A stretch of 64,000 bases of DNA, taken from Balanoglossus misakiensis. Taxonomy: Eukaryota > Hemichordata. The stretch covers positions 434,001 to 498,000 of the forward strand of contig CM082585.2 of the NCBI GenBank assembly GCA_040954595.2, in the 5' to 3' direction. The notes under the pieces were generated by a model. It searched no databases, was not told where the DNA came from, and saw only the letters and a program-made list of their open reading frames with translations. Both the position numbers and the translations under genes were made by a program. Below, one piece after another: positions 24,260-34,929 of this stretch (positions are counted from its first letter, which is position 1; each line of letters starts with the position of its first letter).

Positions 24260-24976
24260 TAACCTCATATTATTTAACTATTTCCCCTATCCCTGTGATT
24301 AGAATATCATATTTTTCTGTGACCCTGACCATTATATCTGCAATTATATTACATGTATATCATGCTACCGTCCGCAATTCTGATTGGACGAGAGCTCAAT
24401 CCAGCGATGCTAACATAGTCATATAGCACTGCTGGCAGTGCTAAAACGGGCCCCTGAACTAGCATGCGGCAGCACAAATGTGCGGTTAAACCACAGCCGC
24501 GCGTGTTTAAACCAACTAAATAAAACAAAAATACTGTTGAATTAATCGTTTTATTTTGGAACTGCTCTGTAGAAATATTTGTAACTTTGCCACGCGCGAT
24601 GCCCGTCTTGTCACTTTTTGTCGTCTGCTTCATGTTTAATGCTCGATCCCGGCCGCTCGTGTTTACATTCATCGTCGCCATGTTGGTTCACGATCATAAT
24701 TTCTCTTTGTGACGCCGTCTCGGTAAGAAAATGACACTGATATGCCACAAAAACAATTGTTGATATAATAGCACTCGATTTGGGTACAATTTGCTCCATA
24801 TAGACTCGCCTGACAGCTCGCGCTATATGTCTCGAATTGTACCCAAATCTCGGGCTTATTGCTTAAGTAACTTACTTAGATAGTATGATCAATAAGGGCA
24901 GATATCTTCTTCAGTCTGCCCAGTTTACATAAGTTACCACACATGTATAAATAAAATAATGTTTTTATATTTTTGG
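24260..24976. other. Stretch upstream of recombinase, no gene recognised
   Basis: A reverse frame of 110 codons (24349-24681), starting MATMNVNTSGRD with a good initiation context, is conserved with the right arm (49618-49950) at all but one residue. I recognise no domain and cannot exclude chance. A 15-bp inverted pair (gatttgggtacaatt / aattgtacccaaatc) lies at about 24778-24848. The right arm has about 20 extra bases near 49430. Confidence 0.35.
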
Positions 24977-24980
24977 TTAA

Positions 24981-25420
24981 ACCCCGGTGCGGAAAGTCCT
25001 GGGGTTCGGATTAACGTGTGTTTGTATAGTTGTTTATTTGGGAGTGGTCGTCGTGCATAATGACTGTGTAATTGCTCTCATGTACACAGAAAATAATTGA
25101 ACACTTCACACTTCCACGCGATTGACAACTGTTTGAATGGCGTGGTTATTGTTTCCCAGGGACGCTTCTGAAAAGCACTGAAACCAGATTTCTCCCAAAA
25201 TCATCGTTGTTTCAAAAGCTCGTGTACTTTTTCGTCGATAACTTTATGTTGTGTGTGTTTATAAAGCCAACTACTGTCGTTGTGTGGTGTAATTCTTTAT
25301 TCTTGGACCTGTTTGGGCCGATTTTCATAGAGCCAAGATCGTTGGTGTTGTCTGTTGTCAGTCAAACGGCATTAAGATTCGCCACTGATTTGGGGGGTCT
25401 TTTATACCCCGCACCGGGGT
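24981..25420. mobile_element. TTAA-flanked MITE, left arm
   Basis: The terminal repeat ACCCCGGTGCGG at 24981-24992 is complemented at 25409-25420, and both are flanked by TTAA (24977-24980 and 25421-25424). A TTAA target is the mark of piggyBac and Kolobok elements; which one is not determinable without a transposase. An 87-codon frame inside (25207-25470) crosses the element end and is not credible as a gene. The mirror copy is 48859-49298. Confidence 0.8.
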
Positions 25421-25424
25421 TTAA

Positions 25425-26945
25425 AAATGTTCAATTAATTACATTTTCATTTTTTCATACGAAATCCTGAATTTTGGTACTTTGTATTTTCAAATTTAAT
25501 CAATGTGTTAATAAAGGTCCATCACCTCTAGCTCTGAAATATGTTGTCTTTCAAATATATTCTCTTAAATTCCCAATTATTTTTTGATTTCCAACTCACG
25601 ATAATATTGTTGCCGTTAAATGTGGCAAAAAATATATTGGTTTCAGAAACGCCAGAAAAGTTAAGTCATCTATATTCCATTGTGAATTTCCTGCCATTTT
25701 CAAAAATGTGCAAGTCATGTTACAAAGTACAGAGAAAACATTAAATTACATGTGTCCCGTTCATTGGTTGACATCAAATTGTTTTATCAAGATTGTAAAA
25801 ATAAATTATTTCCATGTCAAATGTGTTTGTGGGTGTGCACATTAGTGTGGTGCCACATTACATGACTCCTTTTTGCATACAAGTATTAATGCAGTCATAT
25901 TTGAGTGGGATACCCACCTGTTTTTTTGTTGTTGTTTTTTTAATTTATAAATGCATTTATAAGTGATGTATGATCTCACCTACATGATTAAATCATTTGA
26001 AATTTACAGTTTATGTGCCTTTAAACACATAATTTTGTTAACATACACTTGTTCAATTACCAGTGTTTTTTGAAGTTTTTATAAGTCTCAGTCTACATGT
26101 TCAGTAGTAGTATATTTGCATGAAACTTTTTAAACATTTTTCCTTAGAGGCGGATCAATAATATATAGATAATATAGATTGACAGTGATGTACTTTTTGA
26201 GTTGAGTTTCCCATGGATTTGACGACAGATTTTATCATTTTCATTATATTATGCAAAAAATTAATTTTCATTGATCAGTCTCATAAGTTTGTGCATGGTG
26301 CATGCCATATTGAACAATTTTAAAGCATTTTAAGCATTTAATGAAACTTCAATGTTATTGAAATTGATGTCATTATATTACCCTGGAGACTGAAAGTTTG
26401 TAGTGAATTTGACTCTGTGTGTTCAAAATGATTACTGTGTATAACCATTAATAGATTTATGTTTTTAGCTATTTATCAAATTTGCAAAGACCGTTGTGAA
26501 ATTGTTGCCTTCTCTATCATTTGTTGTTAATATTTTCTGTTAGATATCAGCTTCAAATGGAGTTCAAACTTTTAAATATCTTAAATACCATTTCTGAACA
26601 TAAATTCCCAGGCATCTCCATACATCTGAATGGTATTACTTAAATTCTTGAAGTAATTTTAATAATTCCAAAATAAAACTTTAGAAAAAATGTGCAGAGT
26701 TCACTTGAGAGATTTTTGGAGAGATTTCTGGAAGTTTTGTACAGATGACATTTATCTGTTCTTTTTGAGAAAACTAATGATTTTCAAAACTTTGCCTTGT
26801 AGCGTGTGAAAGGCACAACAACAGTGTGTGGAGTTGGCACTGCTTGGTCGCAATATCTTCATCAATACTCCCAAAAAATGTACAGATTGTGTGTCCTACT
26901 GATGCAGCTTGCAGCATACATGATGATCTGCCAGAAAAGTCCAAA
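25425..26945. other. AT-rich non-coding stretch, nothing identified
   Basis: Long, AT-rich, stop-dense sequence. The only frames are short and lack recognisable features. I see no repeat copy of it elsewhere apart from the mirror at 47334-48854. Confidence 0.6.
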
Positions 26946-29900
26946 GATAGATAAATAGATGTTTATTTCACCAGGAAGATGCATTTGACATAACTGGTGC
27001 GGACCAGGGAAGTAGTTTTAGTGGAACTAGTCGTGTCCCTAAATACATACAAATCATTGAAACAATTAATATAATTGCCATTTCATATCACAGAACAATA
27101 GTTGGTAGTCAAACAACGCGGTGACAAAATAAACAGGTTTATAACAGAGGTTAAATTAATCTATGCTCAATAGATACATTTTCAGAGAGCTTTTAAATAA
27201 ATTCCTTGAATGAATTGATTTTATTTGTGTAGGAATTTCATTCCAATGCTTGGCAATAGAATAGTATAAATTATTTTGAGATGAAGTAAGTTTTACTTTG
27301 GGAAGCATAAACTTATCAGTGGAGGCAAATCTTGTAGAATATTTGTGTGACACAAATGAAGCATAGCGATCTAGTGAGGGGGCATAATGCCTGCCTTTAG
27401 ATCATACGCAAAAACACAAGTTTGAAATTTACAGAGTTTGTAAACATTAAGAATTCCAAGTTGCTGAAAAAGTGGTGCACTATGTGTATTGGGGCTAGAA
27501 AATGTTATAAGTCTTACAAGTCACTTTTGCAATTTGAAAATACAATCTAAATAGGTTTTATATGCATTTCCCCATATTTCGATACAATACATTATATGGG
27601 GAAGGATAAGACAATTGTATAATAATAAAATTATAGACTTAGGGAGATAATGGCGTACATATGAAATAATACCGATTTTTGGCGAACCTTCTTAAAAATA
27701 ATGTTGATGTGAGACTTCCAGGATAATGATGAGTCAAGAGTAACTCCAAGATAAACAGCAGATGAAACATTTTGTATTCGTAAATCAGAGACATATAAAT
27801 CCCCTTCAGGCTTAAACTTCGCCTGGGCTGTTTTGAAAATAACATAGTTTGTTTTGTCAATATTAATAGTAAGTTTATTTGACTTACACCAGTTCTGTAC
27901 TTTAGTTAGCTCAACATTCAGAGTGGCAAGATCGATTTTGTCCTGCTTATCTGAACAAAATAAATTGGTATCGTCAGCAAATAACCTGAATTGATAATAG
28001 TCTGAGGATCTGCTGATATCATTTATATATACTAGAAAAAGAAGTAGACCTAGAATTGATCACTGTGGAATCCCACAGGAGATCCTTTTTGCTTTTGAAG
28101 TACAATTATAATAATAATAATTTATTCAGTACCAATGGCCACCGGCCAAACTGTACAAAAAATCCAAGTATTACAGGTTTTTGACGCTAGTACGGTATAA
28201 AAAATAGATGCACTGTCACAATTCTGGAGATGGAAATACAGACACATAATAAACTATACATGTATATTGTTCAAATTATCATGTCTACGTTTTGTTGCAT
28301 AGAATATGTATCTGCTGAGATTACGAACAGTTTCTACTTTCTCTGAAGAGAGAAGTAGTGTGAATTTATACAGAACAGGGGGGTTGTGAAAATAGTCTGG
28401 AATATATTTGACTCTCAAATCAGAGTACTTTGGACAAACTAACAAAAAATGGAATTCGTCTTCGACATAATGAAGTACAATTATTGACCTTGACATACTG
28501 CTGTCGGTCTTATATATAAGTCTTAAACCAATTAAGTGTGGATCCCCTAATCCCATGGTGGCATAGCTCAGCTAACAAAGTTGTGTGGTTAATCGTATCA
28601 AATGCCTTTTTAAAATCAATAAAGATACCAAATGCAACAAGACCGTTATCAATGTGCTTTGATATTTTTGTTGTGAGATCTGCTAAAGCTAACTTAGTAC
28701 TATCTTTCTTACGAAATCCATATTGGCTGTTAGTGAGAATATCAATTGTTTTCAAAAAAAGAACACAGTTGCTTATTTACAATAGACTCGTACAGCTTAC
28801 TAATAAGGTTGGCAAGACAGAGATAGGTCTGTAATTTCCTATTTCATGAACACAACCCTTTTTAAAAATTGGTGTTACTCAGTGCCATTTTCAGTTTCTC
28901 TGGAAAAATACCCTGTGACAAAGAAATATTAACAATATGAGCAAATGGTTCTGTAATATAACCCGCTGCTTCCTTCCTTTTGGATATATTTCATCAAAAC
29001 CAGCAGCTTTACAATGGTCTAATAATTTAATTTCTCTGAGTATATCACCAGAATGCACAGGATGGAAAAAGAAAGAATTAAAATGACGAATACCAAGGTA
29101 ATCATTGAAATTAGCGCTACAATGTATTTGTGATGCTAGATTTTGTCCAATGTTGACAAAAAAAATGAAAAGTGTCAACTATATCAATATTTTTAGTAAC
29201 AAAATTCCCAGGGTTTTCGTCATCTTTTATTTTTTTGTGGAGCATTAACCTTTGAATTTTTGTTCAAGATTTCATTGATGACTTGCCATTTTTGTGGTCC
29301 TTCCCAGAGGTTACAGACAGTTGCAATTTATCACAAAAATACTTCTTTTTTGCTCGTCGCATAAGTTTTGTTAACAGGTTGCGATAAAGTTTGTACTCTT
29401 GATGAATAGATGAGCTTGCAGAATGGCGTTTTGTTTTGGAGAACATATTATGCTTGTTTTTAATTGAGACCAGAAGTCATTTTTGATCCATGGTTTCCGT
29501 AAGCGCTTACGCTGGTTTGAACACCGTTCGACTGGCATGTGTCTTGTTGCCATATCATGAAACAATTGTAGACAGTATTATAGGCAACATTCGGATCATT
29601 AGAGTCGTAAACATCCTGCCAAGAAATATTTGCAAAGTCATTTTTATATGAAACTGGATCAAATGAAGAAAAATCACACTTGAAATCAATTGTTTCAACA
29701 GTGAACACATGACGTAAATCCTTAAAGATGGCAAAGATGGGATAATGGTCACTTATATCAGTTTGTACTGTCCCACTTTCAATGAACTGGTTACGAAAAT
29801 TTACATGGCAATGATCTATTAATGTGGAGGTGTGAGTAGTTGTCCTGTTCGGTACGTCCATGATTTGATAAAAATTATTACCACTAAGAGTAGCGATATA

Positions 29901-30295
29901 TTCATTAAAGACAGTGTTATCGCCATCTATATTTATATTGAAATCCCCTTATAAAATGCATTTTTGTAGGTAATGCGTAGATTATCAAGACAATCTGATA
30001 AACTGGTTAAAAAATCCTGAGTAGGTGTATTTGGTCTGCGATATATGACACCTATGATGACCTTGCTTTTTCAAGTAGGATTTCAACAAAGAGACATTCG
30101 CAATGTTGGAGAACAACTAAGTCTATTATAGGTATAGTATGATAATGACTCGTGTAAATAGAGACCAACACCTCCTCCTCTGGAAACAGCTCTACATTTA
30201 TGAACAAAGTTGTACGAAGGGAGGTTATATAATGATGCATCAACACCTGGGTCTAGCCATGTTTCACTGAGGGCAATGACAGAAAATTCATCAAA
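26946..30295 (-). pseudogene. EN-RT LINE retrotransposon, 5'-truncated and decayed, left arm
   Basis: Read on the reverse strand from 30295. The apurinic-type endonuclease comes first: FSVIALSETWL with the catalytic glutamate, GGGVGLYL, GDFNINIDG and the closing SDHYPI. Next come the reverse-transcriptase blocks IDFKKAFDTINH, GIPQGSILGPLLF and the catalytic FADDTNLF, then a C-terminal WNEIPTQIK segment at 27156-27353. It ends at a tttatctatcttt tail. ORF1 and the first part of EN are missing, and there is an in-frame stop after NWFKTYI plus other frameshifts. The motif set fits the jockey/CR1-like group; the exact clade is not assigned. A second LINE end is nested at 28110-28470. Confidence 0.9.
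28110..28470 (-). mobile_element. Nested LINE 3' end, present only in the left arm
   Basis: A 361-bp insertion inside the larger LINE, flanked by a 14-bp duplication, tgaagtacaattat, at 28096-28109 and 28471-28484. The right arm has one copy of this sequence at the matching place (near 46170-46183) and no insert. The insert encodes on the reverse strand the same C-terminal type as the frame at 21351-22286 (DEFHFLLVCPKYSDLRVKYIP). It ends with a ggccggtggcc stem and an (ATT)n tail. This is a classic 5'-truncated target-primed retrotransposition product. Confidence 0.95.
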
Positions 30296-30545
30296 TAGTG
30301 CAGGAGCTTAACCCCACATTTTGGCATAATTGTGCACTTTGGGTTAAAAGCATAAAACTTGGTACACTTATGCATTGACCCATGGCGGCCATTTTCTGAT
30401 ATGGATCCAAAATGACAGCGCCCTCTAGTGGCCAGAAACAGACATTCATACTTAAAAATTGTGCACTTTGGGTTAAAAGCATGAAATTTGGTACAATTAT
30501 TCATTGACCCATGGCGGACATTTTCCAATATGGATCCCAAAAGAC
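30296..30545 (-). repeat. 130-bp module repeat, two units, left arm
   Basis: Two ~130-bp units contain catgggtcaatgcataagtg, gcttttaacccaaagtgcac and ggccactagagggcgctgtc (all on the reverse strand here). The terminal sequence tagtgcaggagcttaacccc is fused exactly to the 5' truncation point of the LINE. The same family recurs at 34930-35195, 35775-36081, 37965-38260, 38835-39234 and 43612-44360. Small frames through it (LENVRHGSMNNCTKF-type) are repeat read-through and not genes. Confidence 0.85.
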
Positions 30546-30722
30546 CCCTAACCCAACTCAGTCGAGTTTTTTCGGCTTTTCGAAGTTCAGTCGAAGGCTT
30601 ATCTTGATGTGGACAAATAGTCTTTCACACCTTTGTAAATCCTCTGCCTGCAATGTGAAACAAGGCTTCCTTTGCTTTGACCGTGTACACTTAGGGCAAC
30701 TTCTCGGGCACGCAGCCTTTTA

Positions 30723-31521
30723 GGCTGCATTCACAAACACCTCTGGAGGGGGGCGGGGGAGAATTCATTTTTTTTTACCGCTAATTTTCACATGCGCCCT
30801 TCTGAACTGCCAATATTTTCAAATCCCCCCCTTCCGAACTGCCAAAATTTTGAAATCCCCCCCCCCCCCATTTTCTTTCACAGAGCAAAACACATCACCT
30901 ATCTATCTTGTAAAAAGAAAAACAGCGCTCCCATGAAAAGAATTTGAAACTGATGTTTCCCCTCATCAGTGGGTATTAAAACTGAACATTGTTTTAATTT
31001 TTTAAGTACATATATTTGTGTTCTGTGTTGGGAGACATTGTAAACCGAGAATTGAAGGGGGTGGGTTTGGGAGGGGGTGTCCCACTCCCACGTAAGAAAT
31101 TTTTTTAAAATACAGAGCTCAAAGCTGCATTTTAATGAACCCGGCAAAAGCAAATTAACTCAACTACCGGTATGTTGGGGAGGACAAATTTAACCGTCGC
31201 CGCTCAAAGTTATCATGGGGTGGGGGCAAGTACCCTGACCTGGGACACTAGATAAACCAGTCAATGATTGAAAGGTGTTGGTGAATTGAGGGGGTGGGTG
31301 TGGGAGGGGGTGTCCCATTAGAAAATTTTGTAAAATAAAGGGCACGAAACTGCATTTTTGTGGACTCAAAATAAATATTTAGTCGTTAAAGTTTTCAAGT
31401 CCCCCCCTTTCAGTCCCTAAATTATTTCAAATCCCCCCTTACATACCCTCAATTTTTTCAAATCCCCCCCCCCTCAATTCTCCTGCCCCCCCCCCCTCCA
31501 GAGGTGTTTGTGAATGCAGCC
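30723..31521. mobile_element. Non-autonomous TIR element, TTA target duplication (family B), left arm
   Basis: GGCTGCATTCACAAACACCT at 30723 is complemented at the other end, finishing at 31521. TTA is duplicated at 30720-30722 and 31522-31524. As in family A (5534-6685), G/C runs lie just inside the ends, and the interior shares blocks such as gtaaaatacagagctcaaag and acactagataaaccag. Families A and B therefore share interior and target choice but differ in the terminal repeat. No coding capacity. The mirror copy is 42641-43435. Confidence 0.85.
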
Positions 31522-31524
31522 TTA

Positions 31525-32686
31525 TACCACCTTCCAGGCGCATTGCTGTACATATTTTCTACAATAATTTATTCAGAATGATTGTCCACTGTTCTCCACT
31601 GTCTATTGTTTTAGTTTCTCCCCGAATTATCACCTCCGAATTATTCATGCAGACCAAGTCAGTGCAGAGATTATGTAATCCAGGGCTGGTGAATTGTCCA
31701 TGCGCAGTTATTCACACTGGTGTTGTGTCATAGCAGAGTTCATTTTGTCAAAGCCGTTCGATGCTAAGATGTGTTACTAACTGTCTAACCACCTCAGACA
31801 AGTAGACGTGCAGCAAATCCTAACTAACCTTTAACCACCACACAAAAACAACACTGGACACACAAGACAACACACAACACTATAGACACTTTGTGACAAC
31901 AGCAAATGTTCTATACTGGATATATTCTGACAGAGGTTTCGTATTTTACTTATATACACTAGAATATGCTGCAGAGTATGTATCGTGACAACTCTTTTGA
32001 GAAAAAAAAAAGAACAGCAAATTTTGTTACGTGACAAATTATGAAACTTTAACACTTTGTTGTAGTAATCCAAACCCAAAGAACCTATGGCTAAGGCAGC
32101 CAAGTAAAAGTCTAATCCATTTCGAATAAATATATTTTGTTATTTGACGTTATTTTGACCTAAATCGAACTTCAGCTAGGACTGGCGACTGTGTGATTTT
32201 GATCGGGTACCGAATGTTGTATTCGACATCGACAGCTGACGACATGGTTTGCCACTAAACAACCTGATGATACATTTCATTCGTCCGTTTATACAGATTA
32301 ATATTCTACAAACCGCGAAACCTTCTCTTTTACCATCATATTTCCCGAATTGTACTTATACAGTTATTTATGAACAATTCCAGTTTACGACACATGGTGA
32401 AAAGATAAAATACTATTATTTTCGGTTATATATAACACACATGATTAACATATAAACAAATTAACATCTAACTTTCTAGGATGAAAGATTAACGTAATCG
32501 ATAAGATTATATCTTTCATCTACATGTATGTATGTTTCAAAAGTTTCCCATTTGTGAGAAAATCTAAAATTTTCTGATTTTTTTTTACGTATTTACATTT
32601 CCAACCAAATGTCGATGATGTCTGAATAACACAAATTTTACACCAGCATGTCAAAAAACTTGGTAATATTAGTACACAACTGTGTA
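31525..32686. other. Non-coding stretch 3' of the helicase cluster
   Basis: No gene is recognisable. A 10-bp stem (gatgaaagat / atctttcatc) with a 21-base loop lies near 32483-32522, about 170 bp past the end of the third ORF. It could belong to the 3' end of the helicase-bearing unit. The mirror copy is 41478-42638. Confidence 0.4.
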
Positions 32687-32956
32687 TCAGTGTATCTGGA
32701 ACTGTAAGAAAGTCCAGAGATTCTTTGTCTGGTACTCAAATTTCAACCGTTTATTGACTTTCTTATCAGTAGAGTACAGATAGTTTTTTATGTATTTTGA
32801 AATGCTTTCAATTTCTTTACGAAGTGTCCACCCAGCCAAGTAGCGTATTTTTCCTCTGCCATCACCCCCGATTTCTTCTATATGTACGATATTTTGCGTC
32901 GCCTCAAGACTTCTTTTTTCTGCACGGGAAATAAGACAGTGCATCTGCGAGATCAT
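32687..32956 (-). CDS. Small ORF3 of helicase cluster, left arm
   Basis: An 89-codon frame with charged, helical-looking content (GGDGRGKIRYLAGWTLRKEI, then lysine-rich). Its first ATG overlaps the stop of ORF2 by one base (TAATG). It differs from the right-arm copy at one residue (F/L). The family is not recognised. It could be a separate protein read by reinitiation, or the C-terminal part of the helicase polyprotein after frameshift decay. Confidence 0.4.
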   Translation of the reverse strand: MISQMHCLISRAEKRSLEATQNIVHIEEIGGDGRGKIRYLAGWTLRKEIESISKYIKNYLYSTDKKVNKRLKFEYQTKNLWTFLQFQIH

Positions 32957-33354
32957 TAATCTACAATGTTAGTTAGTAAGGTGAAGTATTCATCTTTCAT
33001 ACTGGTGATAGGGATACCAAAAAGGGATGCACCCTCTTCGATAAGCTGTGTTCGTTGCAGATATCGTGCAGTAAGCCAGCCATGCATGTTCTTGAAATCT
33101 GCTAGTATAAGCTTTACTTCTTCATTTTCTTCAATTCCTTTCTTTGTAGTACAAAATATCTTCAGCCATTGTATCTTTAGAAATAAAATAAACAGCTCTG
33201 GCATATCTTCTAATTTGTCAATCAGACAGTTCAAACGCCCGGACAGTGAATCTTCCACTTCAGCAAATGGAGAAACATCTTTAAGTTCATGTAGGAATGT
33301 GTCTGCACTGGAGTCATGTGGGAGTTCTTCTAGCTCTCTGTGGCTTTTATCCAT
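32956..33354 (-). CDS. ORF2 of helicase cluster, left arm
   Basis: A 132-codon acidic frame (MDKSHRELEELPHDSSADTF, ending LLTNIVD) starting 8 bp inside the end of the helicase C-terminal frame (ATGGATAA) and ending at TAATG. The family is not recognised. Only one residue differs between arms (ITSM/INSM). The open frame is preserved in both copies, but that says little because the arms are so similar. Confidence 0.45.
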   Translation of the reverse strand: MDKSHRELEELPHDSSADTFLHELKDVSPFAEVEDSLSGRLNCLIDKLEDMPELFILFLKIQWLKIFCTTKKGIEENEEVKLILADFKNMHGWLTARYLQRTQLIEEGASLFGIPITSMKDEYFTLLTNIVD

Positions 33355-34560
33355 AAATGTCCCTCAAATCTATGGTAGTCTTGTCACTATCATCCGTGTC
33401 ATATGTTGATTGTACATATGCCTCTCCATCATCATTTCTTATCATCTGGATATCTTCACTGAATACCATGTCACACTCTACGTCTTTGCTGCAACAGGCA
33501 ATATCTTCTGGCGTTTCTTGACCCTGAATGCATAGTATTTCATAGAAAGAAGATACTAGACTGTTGACTGGAAGCATCCTCTGTGGGGTAAAACTAAACA
33601 AGAGAACTGTATCTTTTGATTTTGCCCGTGAAAGTGATACATATAATTGCCCTGGAACAAATTCGTTGCCTGCGTGTATGGCAACATTCTTGATCGTTTG
33701 TCCCTGACATTTATGTGCTATCATTGCCCAGCACAGCTTCAAATGGATTTGGCAGCGCCTTCCAATCCCAACTCCCTGGTCGTTTTAAAAGTCCACGTTT
33801 GACGATGTACAGACACCTATATCAGTCTATCCTCAAATGCTACAACAGGATTTCCATTTTCATCTATTCCTTTGAAAATGCCAGTGCTTCCATTGTGAAG
33901 GCTGTCACTGAGAATGTATACCAGCATCACAAGAGCACCAACCTTTAGTAAGAGCTTGTTTGGTGCAATGGCACGCCTTTCCACTTGATGCACGTCCCCT
34001 TTATCAACTGCCTGGAAAACATGGCATTGTCCTGTTAACTTATCAAGCTGACACATGTTGTGGAGGTTCACATCTGCATTATGAAAGTAGATGTGGGTTT
34101 GGTTTTCTGGGTTCAGCAGAGGCCGCTTCAAGGTGTTGAGGAAATCCAATGTACGAGGACTGCATTGACCGAGGCGGACACCATTCAAAGCTGGGAGGAA
34201 CTCTTGCTGATTGTGTTGCTGTCTATAGATAGTTTTGAGGACAATGATGTGTCTGAAGGTTGTTTCCCATAATGGGGACTGGAATGGGTATTCTCCATCA
34301 TCCACGTGGCTTGGTACTGGTGGTAATTGATGGAAGTCTCCAATTGCAATCACTTGGATACCACCAAACGATTGCTTGCCTTCTCTGCCCACTTTACTTA
34401 ATATAGCAATGACACTGAACAGACGAGCACTTTCCATAAAATTCATCAATTATGAGTACATCAATTCTCTCAACTGTGTCGCAACATTCTCCTTTGCATT
34501 TTTGAGAATGTATTGAATTGCATGGTCAGCCAGCCCAATAAAAAACACTGTGAATTGAAA
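33347..34560 (-). pseudogene. PIF1-like helicase, N-terminally truncated and frameshifted, left arm
   Basis: Reverse-strand frames give the C-terminal two thirds of a PIF1-family superfamily 1B 5'-3' DNA helicase. VDVLIIDE (Walker B) lies near 34450. FGGIQVIAIGDFHQLPPV (motif III region) and KTIYRQ come in frame 33817-34449. AMIAHKCQGQT and GQLYVSLSRA (motifs V/VI) follow in frame 33347-33742. Walker A and everything before it are missing. One shift lies right after Walker B and another between the two frames. Both breaks are shared with the right arm, so they predate the duplication. The signature does not look like a Helitron RepHel, and no HUH motif is visible nearby. Confidence 0.85.
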
Positions 34561-34929
34561 ATCTGACACCAGGACGAAGATCTTTATTCACAAAGTAAAT
34601 GCCAGAAGAAATGAATATGGATGGAAATACTTGTGGACGCAATATGGAAAAATCCTGACAAAGAAAGTCGACAGGTCACCAACTGTCTACATTCCGAATG
34701 AGGAAAGTCTCGCCAAAATCTGCTAGGCGTCCTTTAACTACTACATCATAGTGTACAAGCAAACTCATCATCGGCGAAACCACAGACCACTTCTTGCAAA
34801 ATAACTATAATTGTAAGTCTTATACTTTGGACGAATTTAATGCAAACGATTCCCTTCTAACACAGCAGTCATTTTCAACTCTTCATTTGAATAATAGATC
34901 GATCAGATGTCGCTTTTAGTGGGGCAGTT
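34561..34929. other. Stretch upstream of the helicase remnant
   Basis: No recognisable coding sequence. A possible splice acceptor on the coding strand (ttttcaattcacag, near 34560) immediately precedes the helicase-like reading frame, so an upstream exon may once have existed. Nothing resembling Walker A is found here. The mirror copy is 39235-39603. Confidence 0.4.

Noticed and set aside
32483-32522. Rho-independent terminator or histone-type stem
   Set aside because: The stem is 10 bp with a 21-base AT-rich loop and no following U-run; the context is eukaryotic.
32966-33409. 147-codon forward frame as a gene
   Set aside because: It is the antisense shadow of the helicase-cluster ORF2.
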